Assembly: GCF_902459465.1 (NCBI RefSeq)
Contig: NC_047073.1
Span: forward strand, 8,061,036-8,125,035
DNA length: 64,000 nt
Reading direction: 5' to 3'
DNA from: Asterias rubens
Taxonomy: Eukaryota > Echinodermata > Asteroidea > Forcipulatida > Asteriidae
Both the position numbers and the translations under genes were made by a program. The notes under the pieces are model-generated. The model saw only the letters and a list, made by a program, of their open reading frames with translations, ran no database searches and was not told the DNA's origin. Shown piece by piece: positions 11,984-24,392 of this stretch (position 1 is the first letter of the stretch; each line of letters opens with the position of its first letter).

Positions 11984-12679
11984 CCAAACTTCCTCCAATC
12001 AGATGACTCGTAAGTGGGAGTTTGGGTCAGGGTTTTGTAGACTTGCAACCCGACGTCTGAAAAGACACAAACGTGTTGAATTCCACACACACAACCGTGT
12101 TGATTTCCACAAGGATGCCATGCCACTGGACCTTCTAATTTCAATCCAAGATGGCGCGGGTTACGCTTTTAATAGTATAGATACGAAGTAGGACCATACC
12201 AGTACTTTACATTTTCCAGAAAAGATTTTTTGTTAGATTGATCGTTTGAAGATGTAGGTCTCCTTGAGTTGTAGGCTACTCGCTGGCCTTGAACGATGAA
12301 ATTCTAATTATACTAATTATTTGCAGCTGGGAACGATGGATTATTAAAGGCAATAATAATAATGCTGTCCACGAATAAACGAAGCGTCGAGGTAGGGGTT
12401 ATATTTTTTGTTGAAAAAAACCCCAAGGGTATGTAATTAATTGTGTATCTCCCTAAGGGTGGGGGGGGGGGGGGGGCGGCAATATATATATACATAAATA
12501 TTTTTGGGCGTCGACTTTTTGTTTTGCGCCGCCTTCCGGGTTTTGTTTTGTGTGTATAATTGTCTTGGTAGTATATTGTTTCATGAGTTTGCTTGGCCCG
12601 ATGCCAACAGCATGTTGTCAGTTGTCAGGATATTTTACTGCTTGTTGTTTTATACAAAGATCCGATTGCATGCGTACTT

Positions 12680-12908
12680 ACCATGAACAAACACGGTCGG
12701 CCATTTTATGGAGTAAAAACATTGACTCCTCAAGTTCGCGTGCCGTGTTAGTTCATGACGTATAAGGAAAACCGTGCAATTTCGAGGCATATTTGTGTCG
12801 ATCATTATATTTTATTTTTGAAACAGACCATATGCATTTCATAACAAACGGTTTTCAAACGCATTTCATAGACCAACTCGCCCGATCCAAGGCAACGTGT
12901 CCCTTTAA
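12680..12908. mobile_element. MITE family B, partial
   Basis: The right half matches the complete family B element at 24393. It includes ACGGTCGGCCATTT, TTTCGAGGCATATTTGTGTC, ACAAACGGTTTT and the terminus CCGATCCAAGGCAACGTGTC followed by TTAA at 12905. The left half is missing. Confidence 0.7.
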
Positions 12909-13030
12909 CTGCTTATTGACCCAATTCACCTGATGTCATCATCAGAATAAATTTAGATGCGCCATTTTGGTGGTCAATGTCAATGTTCAGTGAAGTGCGC
13001 ATTTTTAGGTGACGCGGCGTTTACACGTAA

Positions 13031-13287
13031 GACTAGATTGGCCGCGCGTACATACGCGGGTTCTGGCATGGGGGCCCCATTGCCTATCTCCCGTGTACAT
13101 TTTCTGTGCGTTGCCATCAGCACGTGACTTTTTGCCGTCAGCACGCGACATTTAGCGCGTCAAAGGCCTATCTTCCGTGTTCATTTCCGCGCATCGCCTT
13201 TCGACTGGAATTTTTTACTGCGTCCATGGCGAACAAAAACTTTTTCTACACAGGCAATGGCGCGTGTGTACGCGCGGCCGATCTAGT
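13031..13287. mobile_element. GC-rich inverted-repeat element (GGCCGCGCGTAC ends)
   Basis: ACTAGATTGGCCGCGCGTAC on the left mirrors TACGCGCGGCCGATCTAGT on the right. The same left end recurs at 13508, 13724 and 14336 (ACTAGATCGGCCGCGC), so 13000-14350 is a cluster of nested or truncated copies. Short ORFs here are composed of these repeats. Confidence 0.55.
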
Positions 13288-13499
13288 TATTTTAATTCTA
13301 TATCTATGGTAAGACTACCAACATGGCACATGACCTTATGCATATGACGCCATTTCAGTAGGGCGCCCTCACCTAGAGGTCAAAAGGAGGTTGTTTATTG
13401 GCCAATACTGTGCGCCGCGCGTACAAATCTTTGCGTCTCGATTGTTTCGTCACCGTTTTTTCCTCTAAGATGGCGGCTGGATGACGTCAATGCATAAGG

Positions 13500-14760
13500 T
13501 CCATACCTAGATCGGCCGCGCGTACATACGTGCCATAAGCCGTACTCAAAAATTTCGCGTTCTTCATGGACGCGCTAAAAAGTCACTTGCTGGTGGTAAC
13601 ACACAGAAAATGAACGTGGCGTTTGTGCACGAAGCATCACTCGTGCGCCCTCTAGTTCTTATATATAACTCTATGGCCTTAAACCACTAAAGACCATATA
13701 AAATTTATATAGAATATAAAAACTAGATCGGCCGCGCGTACATACGCGGGTTCTGGCATGAGGGCCGCCATTGCCTATCTCCAGTGTACATTTTCTGTGC
13801 GTTGCCGTCAGCGCTTGGCGGCGCCCAGCACCTGCGCGCCATTGCTGGGTAGTCTTTGTGCCTATTTTGTGCACAAAGACACGAGAAAATCGTTTTCCTT
13901 TTCACTTTTTATGGGAATTGAATGTCTTCCTCGACAATCTATGAAATGTCCTTGATGTGGCTGCTTGATATAACAACGTACTATATTCTTGATAAATTTT
14001 TAAAATTAAGCAGAAAGTATAATACTGAAATTCTGACAAAATACCTTGCCGCTGTAATGCATTTTAGCGACTATTATGTCGTTTCCGCGTCTTTGATCCT
14101 AAACTCGCCTAAGACAATCACCTTTTTCAAGATGATTCGGCTTATATTTTGGTGCAAATATTTGTGGTCAGTGATCTACATTGGTATATCATGATGTCCT
14201 GTTAAGGAAATTTTGTTATTCGTTGAGGAAAACATTTAATTTCCATAAAGAGTAAAAAGAAACATGATTTTCTCATGTCTTTGTGCACAAAACTAGATCA
14301 CATAGATATAGAGATCATAATATAGAAAAGAATAACTAGATCGGCCGCGCACGGGATCGCGGTGACGGGGAGGTATTGAGGCGCGGGTTAGATAAAGGAC
14401 GAGAGAGGGAAGGGGCCCACGGTGGGAACGGCGAAATAAATGACGGGGAAAATGAACGGGGCTGGGGATATAAAAAGTAAAGGAAAACGTGAAAAGGGAC
14501 TTGAAATTGATACAGTACATGAAAATAATAAACTGAACGAAAAAAAAGGGTAAAAACGGGGTATAAACGGGACTGGGAATGAACCACTAACGGGACCCGC
14601 GCAAAACTAAAAAAAAACATAGATGGGACCGACAAACGGGGAAAAAATGGCAAGTGTACGATTTCACAAAGTACTAAAAGGTTCGTCGTGACTCCGAGTG
14701 CCACCTATTCCACCCCACCCTTTCACCACCCTACTTCGGAATTCTTTCTATACGCAATGA
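13500..14760. other. Cluster of truncated GGCCGCGC elements, no gene
   Basis: Contains further element ends at 13508, 13724 and 14336. A duplicated block, GTACATTTTCTGTGCGTTGC at about 13095 and 13786, ties them together. A purine-rich unique stretch covers 14400-14690. I see no exon. Confidence 0.4.
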
Positions 14761-14763
14761 TTT

Positions 14764-14830
14764 CTAGCGGGTGCCGCGCAACGGGACATAAAGGAAAGAA
14801 CCACCAGCGCAAAGCGCGACATCCCGCTAG
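14764..14830. mobile_element. Short element bounded by CTAGCGGG / CCCGCTAG
   Basis: The 67-bp segment starts CTAGCGGGTGCCGCGC and ends GCGCGACATCCCGCTAG, an imperfect inverted repeat. Its ends match those of the palindrome at 9384-9425, which suggests one small family. Confidence 0.45.
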
Positions 14831-15359
14831 TTGCGTTTATTACGTTGGATGGATGATGCTTTTTTTCCTCTCGAAATTTACTGTGCATTTGTTGTTTGTT
14901 TATTAATTGTTCTTCATTAGTTTTATTTCATATTTCGTTGACCATCGTCAATGTTTGATTGTTCATATCTTTGGTTTCCTATTGTACCATGGAGGAAGAA
15001 ATGTGGGTTCCGTCCTCTATGATTGTATATATCCTATACACTACAGTATACCATGCATTATCTGTACTAAATAAGGGCCTTCTTCATATTTCCCTAAACC
15101 ACCCTACCTGTTAAATATTGCATTGCCATAAAATACAGTCATGGTCCACTGAAGGATCGTAAAGAGTAGCATATTCACGCGCAAACGAACAATTACTTTC
15201 CTTAATTAATTTATTCGCTGGCAGGCCCTAAATGCTTCCTTGGTTTATAAAAGAAATAGCAATACTTAAACCATGGAGGAAGCTTTAACTAACTGCACAT
15301 TTATACAGGAACATCGTTGGGGGAACTTGTGGCTCTAAGTTGCTGCACTAGATGTCAAT

Positions 15360-18300
15360 ATGGATCAAGAGCAACTAAGAAAACGATTCAAGTAAGTAAA
15401 TCAGACATGTGTCCAGTTTCGTATTGGTAATTACTCAAAATAATTATTAGCATAAAACCTTTCTTGGTGACGAGTAATGGGGACAGGTTGGTGGTGTAAA
15501 ACAATGTGGGAAACAGCTCCCTCTGAAGTGCCATAGTTTTCGAGAAAGAAGTAATTTTCCACAAATTTGATTTCGAGACCTCAGGTTTAGAACTTGAGGT
15601 CTCGAAATCAACCATCTAAACGCACACAACTTCGTGTGACAAGGGTGTTTTCTTCTTTCATTATTATCTCGCAACTTTGATGACCGATTGAGCTAAAATT
15701 TTCACAGGTTTGTTATTTTATGCATATGTTGAGATACACCTCTTGTGAAGGCTAGTCTTTGACAATTACCAATAGTGTCCACTGCCTTTAAAGGCACTGG
15801 ACACTATTGGCAATATTATTACTCAAAATATTTTTAGCATAAAAACTTACTTGGTGACGAGCAACAGAGAGCTGTCGATAATACAACATATTATCAAGCA
15901 TCTGAAAGCACACACATTTTGTGTGCAATAAGGGTGTTTTTTATTTCATTGCAACTAGCTTCGACGACCAATAATTGAGTTTTCATTTTTACAGAGTTTT
16001 TCCTTTCATATTTTCTCGCAACTTCGATGACCAACTGAGCTCGAATTTTCACAGGTTTATTATTTTATGCATGTTGGACACACTAACTGAGAATACTTGT
16101 CTTAGACAATTATCAAAGGTGTCCAGTGCCTTTAAGGAAAGTCAGTGAAATACAGCCTGCTGTAGTTGTAAGAGAAATCAGAAAAGATATACCAAGTTAA
16201 GGCCTTTATTATCCCTTAAATTCTCTTGGCATATCGATTACAGCGGCCGTACCAGCTTAATTATTTACCAGCTCCATTTCTTTCCAAATAGGGCTGGATT
16301 TCTGGCTGCTTCAAAGAACTTTGACGAAAATGACTTAAATGTTGATTTGTCTGGCAAATCTTTTATGTTGAACGGAGCAAACACAGGCATTGGGAAAAGG
16401 GTAACTATGGAACTTGCTAAACGAGGTAAGCCCTGGGAAGATTGACAACTTAACTTAACTTAACTTAACTTAACTTAACTTAAATGCATTTATAAAGCGC
16501 TTTGACACTGTTTCAAAGCGTTGTACAGCCAAGAAAAACATTAAAATGCAGGATAAAAAACATGAGCTAAAATAGCAATATGGTTTTAAAAATACACAAC
16601 AGTTAAAAAGTAACAAAAATTTAGTAAAAAATTGCATTACAAACAACGTCCATGGCAAGGGAGGATCTTGCTTTAACAGGTTATACAATTTGTAAATTTT
16701 AGATTATACCTTTTCATTATCCTTAATTTAAAAAATGTATCTCTTTGATTTAACTTTCATCACAGGTGGAACAGTCCATATGATTTGCCAGCATGCTGAT
16801 GAGAAAACGAGGAAAGAGATTGTTGAGAAAACTGGGAACATGGTGAGTGATCAAGGTCGATGAGGCAAACTCAATAATTATTGTGCCGCTTGAATAAGCA
16901 TGATATCCATAAAGTTTGGTTATAAAATCCACAATAACAACAATATTGTATTTTAAGCGCCAAGAGACATACCAGCACAGACATAAGGCCACATAAAAAA
17001 AAGAATTGTTGATCGTCCCCGCCCGACCGTTCAAAACCCCCCGACACCATTTTTTTCCCCCATGTCTGGATATCTCTTTATACTTTTACTGCTCAGATTT
17101 TTCAGCTGATATTTTTTCAAAATGTACAGGTTTGAAAAGATGTTTAAAGAAGGTTTTTATTCATGTTGGCAAAGCAAGAACAATTCTTCAAATATTTACT
17201 TGGGCTACACTGTGCTTAGTTGTTTGAAAAAAATTACAGAAAATGTCATCTAGGAGTTAAATTTGTTTGACAAAACTATTGAAAACATCAAAAAAACACA
17301 AACCCTCTGTTTTATAGTGATTGTGATGATTTCTTTATTCTTGATTTCATATTTATTTTGGCATGTCAACAAAACTTAACAACTTTTTCCCTTCTTCTTT
17401 TTTTGTGGAAAAAGAGAACGGTAGAGCGGTCAATAAAATGTATAATGAAATTAGCATTTATGAGAATTTTACGCAAAAATTAAGGTCACGTGGTTTACCC
17501 GGACCAGTTTTTTTTTATAGTTCGGCTAAACCACGTGATCTTCCAGCTGTAAGCCTATGTCAATTTCAATTGTTTCTTTAAATTTAGTTATAAATATTTT
17601 ACAAAAGACATCAGGTTTTCAGATTATGGCTACAAGTTATAAATAAATGTGAAAATAATCGTAAAAGATTTTAACCCCAAAATCGGTAGCGCGTCCAATG
17701 CAGCATAATAAATGTGCACAGCTTGGGGCTGGCGAGGAGGGAAACATTGTGTAGCCGTGCTATTCAGTGAGCGAGCGCATAAACATAGCCTAGAAAATAG
17801 CTATAGGCCTAGCTGGGAGACATGACAAAGGTGGGAGGGGCAGGATGCCAGACCGCTGAGTACCTTTTTGTCATAGTCTGTACATCACTGCCTATCATCA
17901 ACAGGGCCCAATTTCATGGAGCTGCTTTAGCACAAAAAGTTGGTAAGCATAACACAAGTATGTTTACCTGTAAGGTTACCAGCCAAACTACCGATGTACC
18001 ATGTCACATGTACAATTTGTGAGTGGTATCCTGCTCCTTTCTGGTTTAAGCAGAAAATTGTTAAGCAATGTTTTTTATGCTTAAAGCTATATGAAATTGG
18101 GCCCTGTTTTTGTTTTCCTTTAAGAATTCGAATACTTTTTCAAAATGTCCACAGATTTACATTAAACTTACATGGTTTAAAGATAATGATAGTGGAAAGC
18201 TTCCCTTCGAATATTACTCACTGAGGCTGTGTAGTTTTTGAGAAATGAGTAAAACAAGACACAAAATCATTTTGGTCTCATGGGACCAAAACTGTTTTAG

Positions 18301-21300
18301 CATGTAGAATCCCCTTTCGGTAAACAGTATTGTCCAAGGCCCACACTTCGTGTAGCACAACTTCTATATCAAATAACAAACCTGTGAAAATTTGGGCTTA
18401 ATCGGTCATCGGAGTCGGGAGAAAATAACGGGAAAACCCACCCTTGTATCCGCGCGTTTCGCCGTGTCATGACATGTGTTTAAAATAAATTATCGTCAAC
18501 GAGAATTGATATTGTTTTACTGTTTTCTCAAAAAGTAAAGCATATCATGGAATAATATTTCAAGAGAAGTATTTCACCACTACCTTCTGTAAACCCTGTA
18601 AGTTATTTGTAAATATGTGAACTTTTTTTTTCTGTACCGAAAGGGTCCAATGGCTTTAACCAGTTATGATATTGTACCAAAACCATAGCAGAACTGGTTT
18701 ATACGTTTTTACATGCTAAAACTGGGACGAAAATTATTACTTTTACTCATTTCTAAAAAACTACAGCACCTCAGTAAGTAAAATTTCAAGGGAAGCTTTC
18801 TACTATCATAATCTTCAAACTGTGTAAGGAAAAAGTACATACACCTTTTAAGGAAATGCAGTATTTAATTCAATGCCCTGTTTACAACCTTCCCCTCATT
18901 TTCAATGTCTACATTTGCCAAATTCCAATATCAACATAAATGAAGAAAGTGTGCCAGTTTTATTTCCTTTTATAGTTTACACATTCTTATTTCCTGTTCC
19001 AGAACATACATCTACACGTATTGGAGCTATCCAAGCCCAGAGATGTCTACGACTTCGCAACAAAGTTCGCCGAGGGCTGGAAGGAGCTTCATGTGTTGGT
19101 ATGAAATAATCTTTATCACATTGCGCCTCTCTTTAACATGATGGTTCCCTAATCGGTCCACAGGCACGGAAGTATCAGAATATTTTAGTGTGTAAAGGCA
19201 CCGAAAACTATTGCTAATTAATCTAAATAGTTGTTAGCGTAAACAATATGGTTACGAGCAACCGAGAGCTGTTGATAGAATAAAACATTGTGAGAAACAG
19301 CTCCATCTGAAGTATGTTTGAGAAAGAGGAATTTCTCACTTAATTATTAATCAAATACTTCATGCCTCACGCCTTTTTTTGGGTGGGGGGGGGGGCATCT
19401 GAAAACACATTGGGTTGTGCTGTCATGATCAAAGCCCTGTATGCATACATATGACTTTGCACCCTCATATTGGATTGATCAATGGTATTGAATGGTACAC
19501 CATTGATGTTATCAGTAAGGTATTGATGATGTAATCAATGGTATTAAATGGTTTACCATTGATGTTATCAATGCTACTGAATGGTAAACCATTAACTAAA
19601 TAAATGGTGTCCAGAAGTATACCATTGATAAGATCAATGGTATTGAATGATAAGATCAATGATATTAAAAGGTTTATGTCTCATTAGAGCGTCACCTATC
19701 GGCAGGAGTAGGAAAGGCGTGTACAATAACATGGGCACAACCATCATTACAACATTGTTTAATAGTTAAACTGTGATGAGAGGGACTCAATAGTCTGCAC
19801 AATGTGTACACTTAGTACATGATTCTACATTTATTCAAGACTACTCTTCCAAAATTTGCGCAGTTTGACGATAAATCCATGTAGGTACTTATATCGGTAT
19901 ACATGTAGTTCATGATCCACATTTTTTGCGATCCCCGCGCTTTCAATGGCCTCGGAAGAGCCCCACAACAACTCTTTTGTTTTAACCCTGTGTGGCCGAA
20001 TGATTAATTGTGGGTAACTTGTTTACTTGATTTATGAACATGTGTGCATTAATTAATCAAGTTCCTTGATCAATTTCAATAGTTATTCAAATTTTGTGCT
20101 GGTATGTATAATTTATAATTACCTGCACAATATTGTCATGCACACGCAAGTGGGTCTCAAGGAAAGCCAACGTGCAATCACTATTGCGTAATTTGATGCA
20201 TACGTACACTGTTGCGCAACAGCCAAGAGTAAGTTCGAATGGGCACATCAATTTTAGTCGACCCGTGATTGACTACCGACCATCAACGTACATGCGCAGT
20301 GACGCACTCACTCGAACGACTCACTTTGAAGTCCCTAGTCAACCTTCCACCTCTGTCACTCGTTCCCTCTGCCCTTTATACATGTTAGAATGGAACATGT
20401 TGTTGGGACCACAGACATAAAGACCAGTGAACAAAAACCATGGGCTCGAGGCCGGTTCCAAACGGTCGGCTACAGTAAAGGGGTTGTCCAATCAATGGTA
20501 GACCAGCATGGGTTTCGGTAAAAATGGTCAACATTTTAGTTAACCTTGGTGCACACAGCCCCTTTAAGAAGTGATTCAACGTGTTTGTGAAATTATCGTT
20601 TTATTAAGGTGAACAATGCTGCAGACGTAGTAAAAACCAGAGACATCACCGAGTATGGTTTGGAAACAAACTTTGCAATAAATACCATGGGGCCGTATCT
20701 CCTTACGAAGACTCTGCTACCAACCATCAACAGGACGCCTGGATCACGAGTGGTGAGTACGGCCTAGGCTACTTGTGATGTAGCCGGCCTATCTCAACGT
20801 AACAAATGATATCACGCCTGAAATTTGTTTTGCCTTTGATGTAAACACCTCGTGGTACGTTCGACAAAAAGTGGCCTTTGACCATAAATGTTTAGGTTTT
20901 CTTGACACAATTATTATCCCCCATTTCAGACAGGCGCTACATAGTCGCGCCCAAACCAAATTCTGAATTACGTGAATGGAAAGTCGACATCTGAAACGGT
21001 ATATAGGAGCGACTGGGCACGCTAGAAGTTGAAAGGTCAACTGTGTAGCAGTCGTTCGGAACGACCAAACCCGCTCCCAAAGCTTTTCGATCAGAGTCGC
21101 GCCTGTCTGAAAAGGGTGCAATTCCCTTTTATAAAGGAAAGACAAATTAAGTAAACAAACAAAAAAGCTTCATGAAAAACGATTCTGATTAGATCCGTAA
21201 AAAATCAAGGTGTTCACACTTCTGACAGGTCATGGTTTCTACAGGCGGTGTCTACAAAGAAAAACTTAATCTCTCCGACCTTAACAACGAACACATGGAA

Positions 21301-23640
21301 CCATTCGATGGGCACGATTGCTATACACGTAGCAAGGTAAGTTTCATTGTATTTCTTGATACCCGCGGGACAACAATTTATTTTTTTGTAAAACACTAAC
21401 AAATTAAATACTAGGTACCCTAGAGCATGGAGGAAGGAAGAGAAGGAGCTCCAACGATCCGCAAAACCGCAGAGGAACAAAAGAATACCCTGACAATGCC
21501 CCCGTCTGACCAGTGGATAAAGATAGGAGACCTCCAGCTAGACGGCCGATTAACGAGCTCGATTAGATCTCTTTGTACATAACGTGGGGTACCGCCGCTC
21601 TGCACCGTTGCCTTCCTGTAAAGTTGAATCATTGGAGACAAGAAATGTGAATATACACGTTTTCATTTACCGTTTGTGGTGGCTTCACTGAAACATCATG
21701 GCATATATTTTTTTCATTTTTTGTTACTTTCCGGTCACTAGCGGCGAATCAAAATTTGGGTATAGGCACACGAGGGTGGTTGGTATTCAGTTGTGTTAAT
21801 CGTTAAGGTGTACAGTAGCGTCCAAAAATGTTATCGCGTCTAAAAAAATAGTTTTCCTCTATTATATCCATACGACATACGACGCCATAGTTTGACCAAG
21901 AACCAAGTGCGCACGCGCAAATTCACAAACGCCAGGTCGCCCATTGTTTGTGTAAGGTATGTGAGTGATTACGAGGTGTCGTTAAACGATGCGGTACCAC
22001 GGGTTCGACTTTTGAAGTCCATTCGTTCGAGCTCCTTCTCTTCCTTCCTCCATGCCTAGAGTCAATGATATTTTGAACGGTTACAGTTGTAACAAAGTAC
22101 AGAATACTTATTCAATTTAGAATTAAATTGCTAAGAAGTTTCATTGAAAACTTACTGATATTTCTTGCAAAATACAATGAACTATTCAAATGGATTTGGT
22201 TAAAGTTACTTATATATATACAAGAACATGTGTCGGTTATTTTCATTTTCAAAGTAAGAAAGCTGTTACAAGATACATAAGGCAATCATATGTAGTATCT
22301 ATAGACCTTTATTTTGCAACGTCAAAGCCCAAGTTTTTGCCAACCCAGATTGGAAAACGATGGAAAGCCATAAGTGCAAATCAAGAAAAGATTATTTTTG
22401 TTAACAATGTAACAAAACTTGTTGATTTTGTTAAAAACAAAACAACTAAGTATGATGAGAGATGTTTTTATTTAATTGAACGTTTGCAGAAAATGTTTAA
22501 TTTTGTTAAAGAATCTCTTTTTACGATTTAGTGTTTAACTAACATTTGGGCTACTACCAAGGCGGTTTGTTTATCAACAAAAGAAAGGTCAATAGACCCC
22601 CTTGCATTGGCCGCCATCTTTGATGAAACGTGCACACGTGCAGCAATCATTGGCTGAGAGTCGTGCGCAGTGCGTACAAGTGCAGTGTACTTTTCCCCAA
22701 AAGGCAGTCAATGACGTCATGTATAATACTTTCTTACATGCAGCGTCAACAACTGATCATGAATGAAACGTGGGCCAAGGAGTATCCGAACGTGCACTTC
22801 TCGACAATGCGTCCTGGGATAGTGGATACGCCCTTATTGTACAAATACCTACCGGTTGAAAGGATTCAGATAATGCGTGCAAATGACATACTGCGCACAC
22901 CGGAACAGGGTGCGGATACCATCGTGTGGCTGTGTGCCGCAGAGAAGGTCGCCCAACAACCAAATGCGCAGTTTTATTTGGGTGCGTATCTAATTATATT
23001 AAAACCCTCTCATGTATTTATGAATAATTTTTCTAGATTTAATTCCCAAGGAGTGCTGTTTAAGAGTATAACAAAACAAATCTGAGAAACGTTTCGTGCA
23101 TGGAACAAGTCTCAAATTGTGGTTTTCAATGACGGACTGTTGTTTATACGTGGATTTACTGCGTCTAAAAACCTCTACATACCCACCGTTTTGAAATGAC
23201 ATTTCCACAGGCTAGTTTAATTGTATATGTCTGCATTATTACTGGTTAAAACAACGGAACGGTTCACAAATTCAAAGGTTCACCTTTAGAAGTCAGCATC
23301 AAACTAATTAAAACCTTAAAATAATGTCTCTTTCTCAACACAGATCTTTTTACTGTATATTTACACATGTATAGACTAAAACAATCAAACGGTAAAACAA
23401 AAGGTTAAACTTCGCCTTTCAGGCACCATCAAAATATACCCGTAGGTCTACCTCCATACGAGCTTTAAAGACACCCTGATTTGCTTGTTTCCCCCCCCCC
23501 CCCTTCATCATATCAACACAGATCGTTCGGTCGTACCTGAACATTTACCTGGACTGGACACGGACTCGTCATTTGAAGAGAAACGGCAACTCATGCGCTA
23601 TCTGGAAAAACTGGCTGATGACGTCAGAAAGGATGCATAG
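15360..23640 (+). CDS. DHRS12-like: DHRS12-like short-chain dehydrogenase/reductase, copy 1 (8 exons)
   Basis: Eight exons joined in frame: 15360-15391, 16292-16425, 16766-16842, 19003-19098, 20609-20752, 21229-21336, 22744-22981, 23522-23640 (948 nt, 315 aa). All introns are GT-AG. The product is a Rossmann-fold SDR, an NAD(P)H-dependent oxidoreductase; the substrate is unknown. Features: cofactor loop NGANTGIG at residues 38-45 (the usual Thr is Asn), NNAAD after beta-4 (115-119), catalytic Ser165 in VSTGGVY, Tyr193 and Lys197 in DCYTRSK, then RPGIVDTPLL and a DHRS12-type tail (EQGADTIVWLC, final EKLADDVRKDA). No signal peptide is apparent. The start is chosen because ATGGATCAAGAGCAA matches copy 2. 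An AATAAA follows at 23867. The DHRS12 assignment rests on recalled overall similarity and length. Confidence 0.88.
15410..15791. mobile_element. MITE family A in intron 1 of DHRS12-like copy 1
   Basis: Starts GTGTCCAGTTTCGTATTGGT and ends with the family terminus CAATAGTGTCCACTGCC followed by TTAA at 15788-15791. It lies about 20 bp after the exon 1 donor. The left terminal few bases are degenerate. Confidence 0.75.
15788..16135. mobile_element. MITE family A, second copy sharing one TTAA with its neighbour
   Basis: Begins at the same TTAA (15788-15791) that ends the previous element and finishes at TTAA 16132-16135. Ends read AAAGGCACTGGACACTATTG and AAGGTGTCCAGTGCC. The single shared TTAA implies that one copy inserted in the target duplication of the other. 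Confidence 0.75.
16447..16700. mobile_element. Retroelement 3' end with AACTT pentamer repeats (intron 2, copy 1)
   Basis: About eight AACTT units (16449-16482) adjoin AAATGCATTTATAAAGCGCT and GTTTCAAAGCGTTGTACAGC, a sequence typical of reversed LINE or SINE 3' ends. No coding content. Confidence 0.45.
17904..18107. mobile_element. MITE family C (intron 3, copy 1)
   Basis: AGGGCCCAATTTCATGGAGC at the left mirrors TATATGAAATTGGGCCCT at the right; the interior carries TTAAGC-like repeats. Non-coding. Confidence 0.65.
18311..18660. mobile_element. MITE family E (CCCTTTCGGTAAAC)
   Basis: Left CCCCTTTCGGTAAACAGTAT, right CGAAAGGGTCCAATGGCTTT then TTAAC-like sequence. A closely related complete copy with clear TTAA ends lies at 51873-52239. 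It sits inside a larger inverted-repeat segment in which GAAATGAGTAAAACAAGACA at 18242 is mirrored near 18735. Confidence 0.65.
19380..19680. repeat. Degenerate minisatellite of ATGGTATTGAATGG units
   Basis: Between 19480 and 19675 short words such as ATCAATGGTATTGAATGGT and ACCATTGATGTTATCA recur in both orientations. They form an irregular, partly palindromic array in intron 4 of copy 1. A G-run lies at 19383-19393. Confidence 0.5.
21418..22061. mobile_element. TIR transposon remnant (intron 6, copy 1)
   Basis: CATGGAGGAAGGAAGAGAAG at 21426 is mirrored by CTTCTCTTCCTTCCTCCATG at 22035-22054, giving arms of about 28 bp, with CTAGAG-like flanks on both sides. The interior of about 580 bp has no recognisable transposase, so this is a non-autonomous element. 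Confidence 0.7.
22598..22743 (+). promoter_or_regulatory. Paralog-conserved intronic block with TGACGTCA before exon 7
   Basis: The last about 145 bp of intron 6 align well with the equivalent positions in copy 2 (31139-31284) and copy 3 (44990-44846, minus). All three hold a CGTGCACACGTGCAGC box, TTGGCTGAGAGTCGTGCGCA, and a perfect CRE-like TGACGTCA (22712-22719). A regulatory role is inference; recent common origin alone could explain the similarity. Confidence 0.4.
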
Positions 23641-23866
23641 GTCAAAGGTCATTGCAGAAAATGCCACAATACAGAAACATCTCTTCTCTGAGTTTTCAAA
23701 ATGATTTTTTAAAATATAATTTGGACAATTACTTGGGGTGTAATTTTGATACTTAGTGATCTCTTTCTCAATTGGCTACAATCATTGATAGCTTCAGTGA
23801 TACAACCCCCCCGGGGCGGCGAGTACGATTCGCACATGTTTTCTGTTGGATGTCGTGCATGCGCAA

Positions 23867-23872
23867 AATAAA
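23867..23872 (+). terminator. Candidate poly(A) signal of DHRS12-like copy 1
   Basis: AATAAA lies 227 nt after the stop codon, in GCAAAATAAATCTG. It is the first such hexamer I see downstream. Confidence 0.4.
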
Positions 23873-24099
23873 TCTGTCAAGTATAATATAACTATGACAT
23901 CCGTCTGAGACAGCTCTAGATGAAAAACCGAACCGAATCTTAGGTGATTGTAATGCCTCCTGCTGGCATTTAGAGAGAGAGAGATAGACGGGGGGGGGGG
24001 GGGGGGTCAGCTTGTATCATCAACTTTGGTAGTTTTAATTACGTTAACACTTGGCAGCCATGTTGATGGAAAGGTACATGAGTGAGGGGTTAGACTCTA

Positions 24100-24195
24100 G
24101 AGGGCGCCAGTCCTGTATGTGTGCATGTGTGAATGTGACAGTGATAAACAACTGTATGTATGCATGTGTGAATGTGACAGTGATAAACAACTGAC
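24100..24195 (+). repeat. Two-unit tandem repeat of about 41 bp
   Basis: GCATGTGTGAATGTGACAGT followed by GATAAACAACTG occurs twice in succession. A long G-run lies just upstream at 23992-24006, after GAGA repeats. Confidence 0.6.
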
Positions 24196-24392
24196 ATACT
24201 GGATGCGAATTGCGCGAGGTTAATAAAGTACATAACGTCATCACTGCAATAAACTCCGCAAATTTTCTCCCCGACGTCATAACAGTTCCGTCAAATTGTT
24301 TCAAAGATGACGTTCACAACTTGACGCTTAGCACTTAAATTTTATTTTATGGAAACATCATAATTTTTATAATTGTTTGTGTATTTTAGGTA

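Noticed and set aside
11695-12144. 149-aa minus-strand ORF
   Set aside because: Crosses a direct duplication, has no recognisable domain, splice context or conserved motif.
14336-14704. 122-aa minus-strand ORF rich in Pro, Ser and Phe
   Set aside because: Arises from a purine-rich low-complexity stretch next to a GC-rich repeat end.
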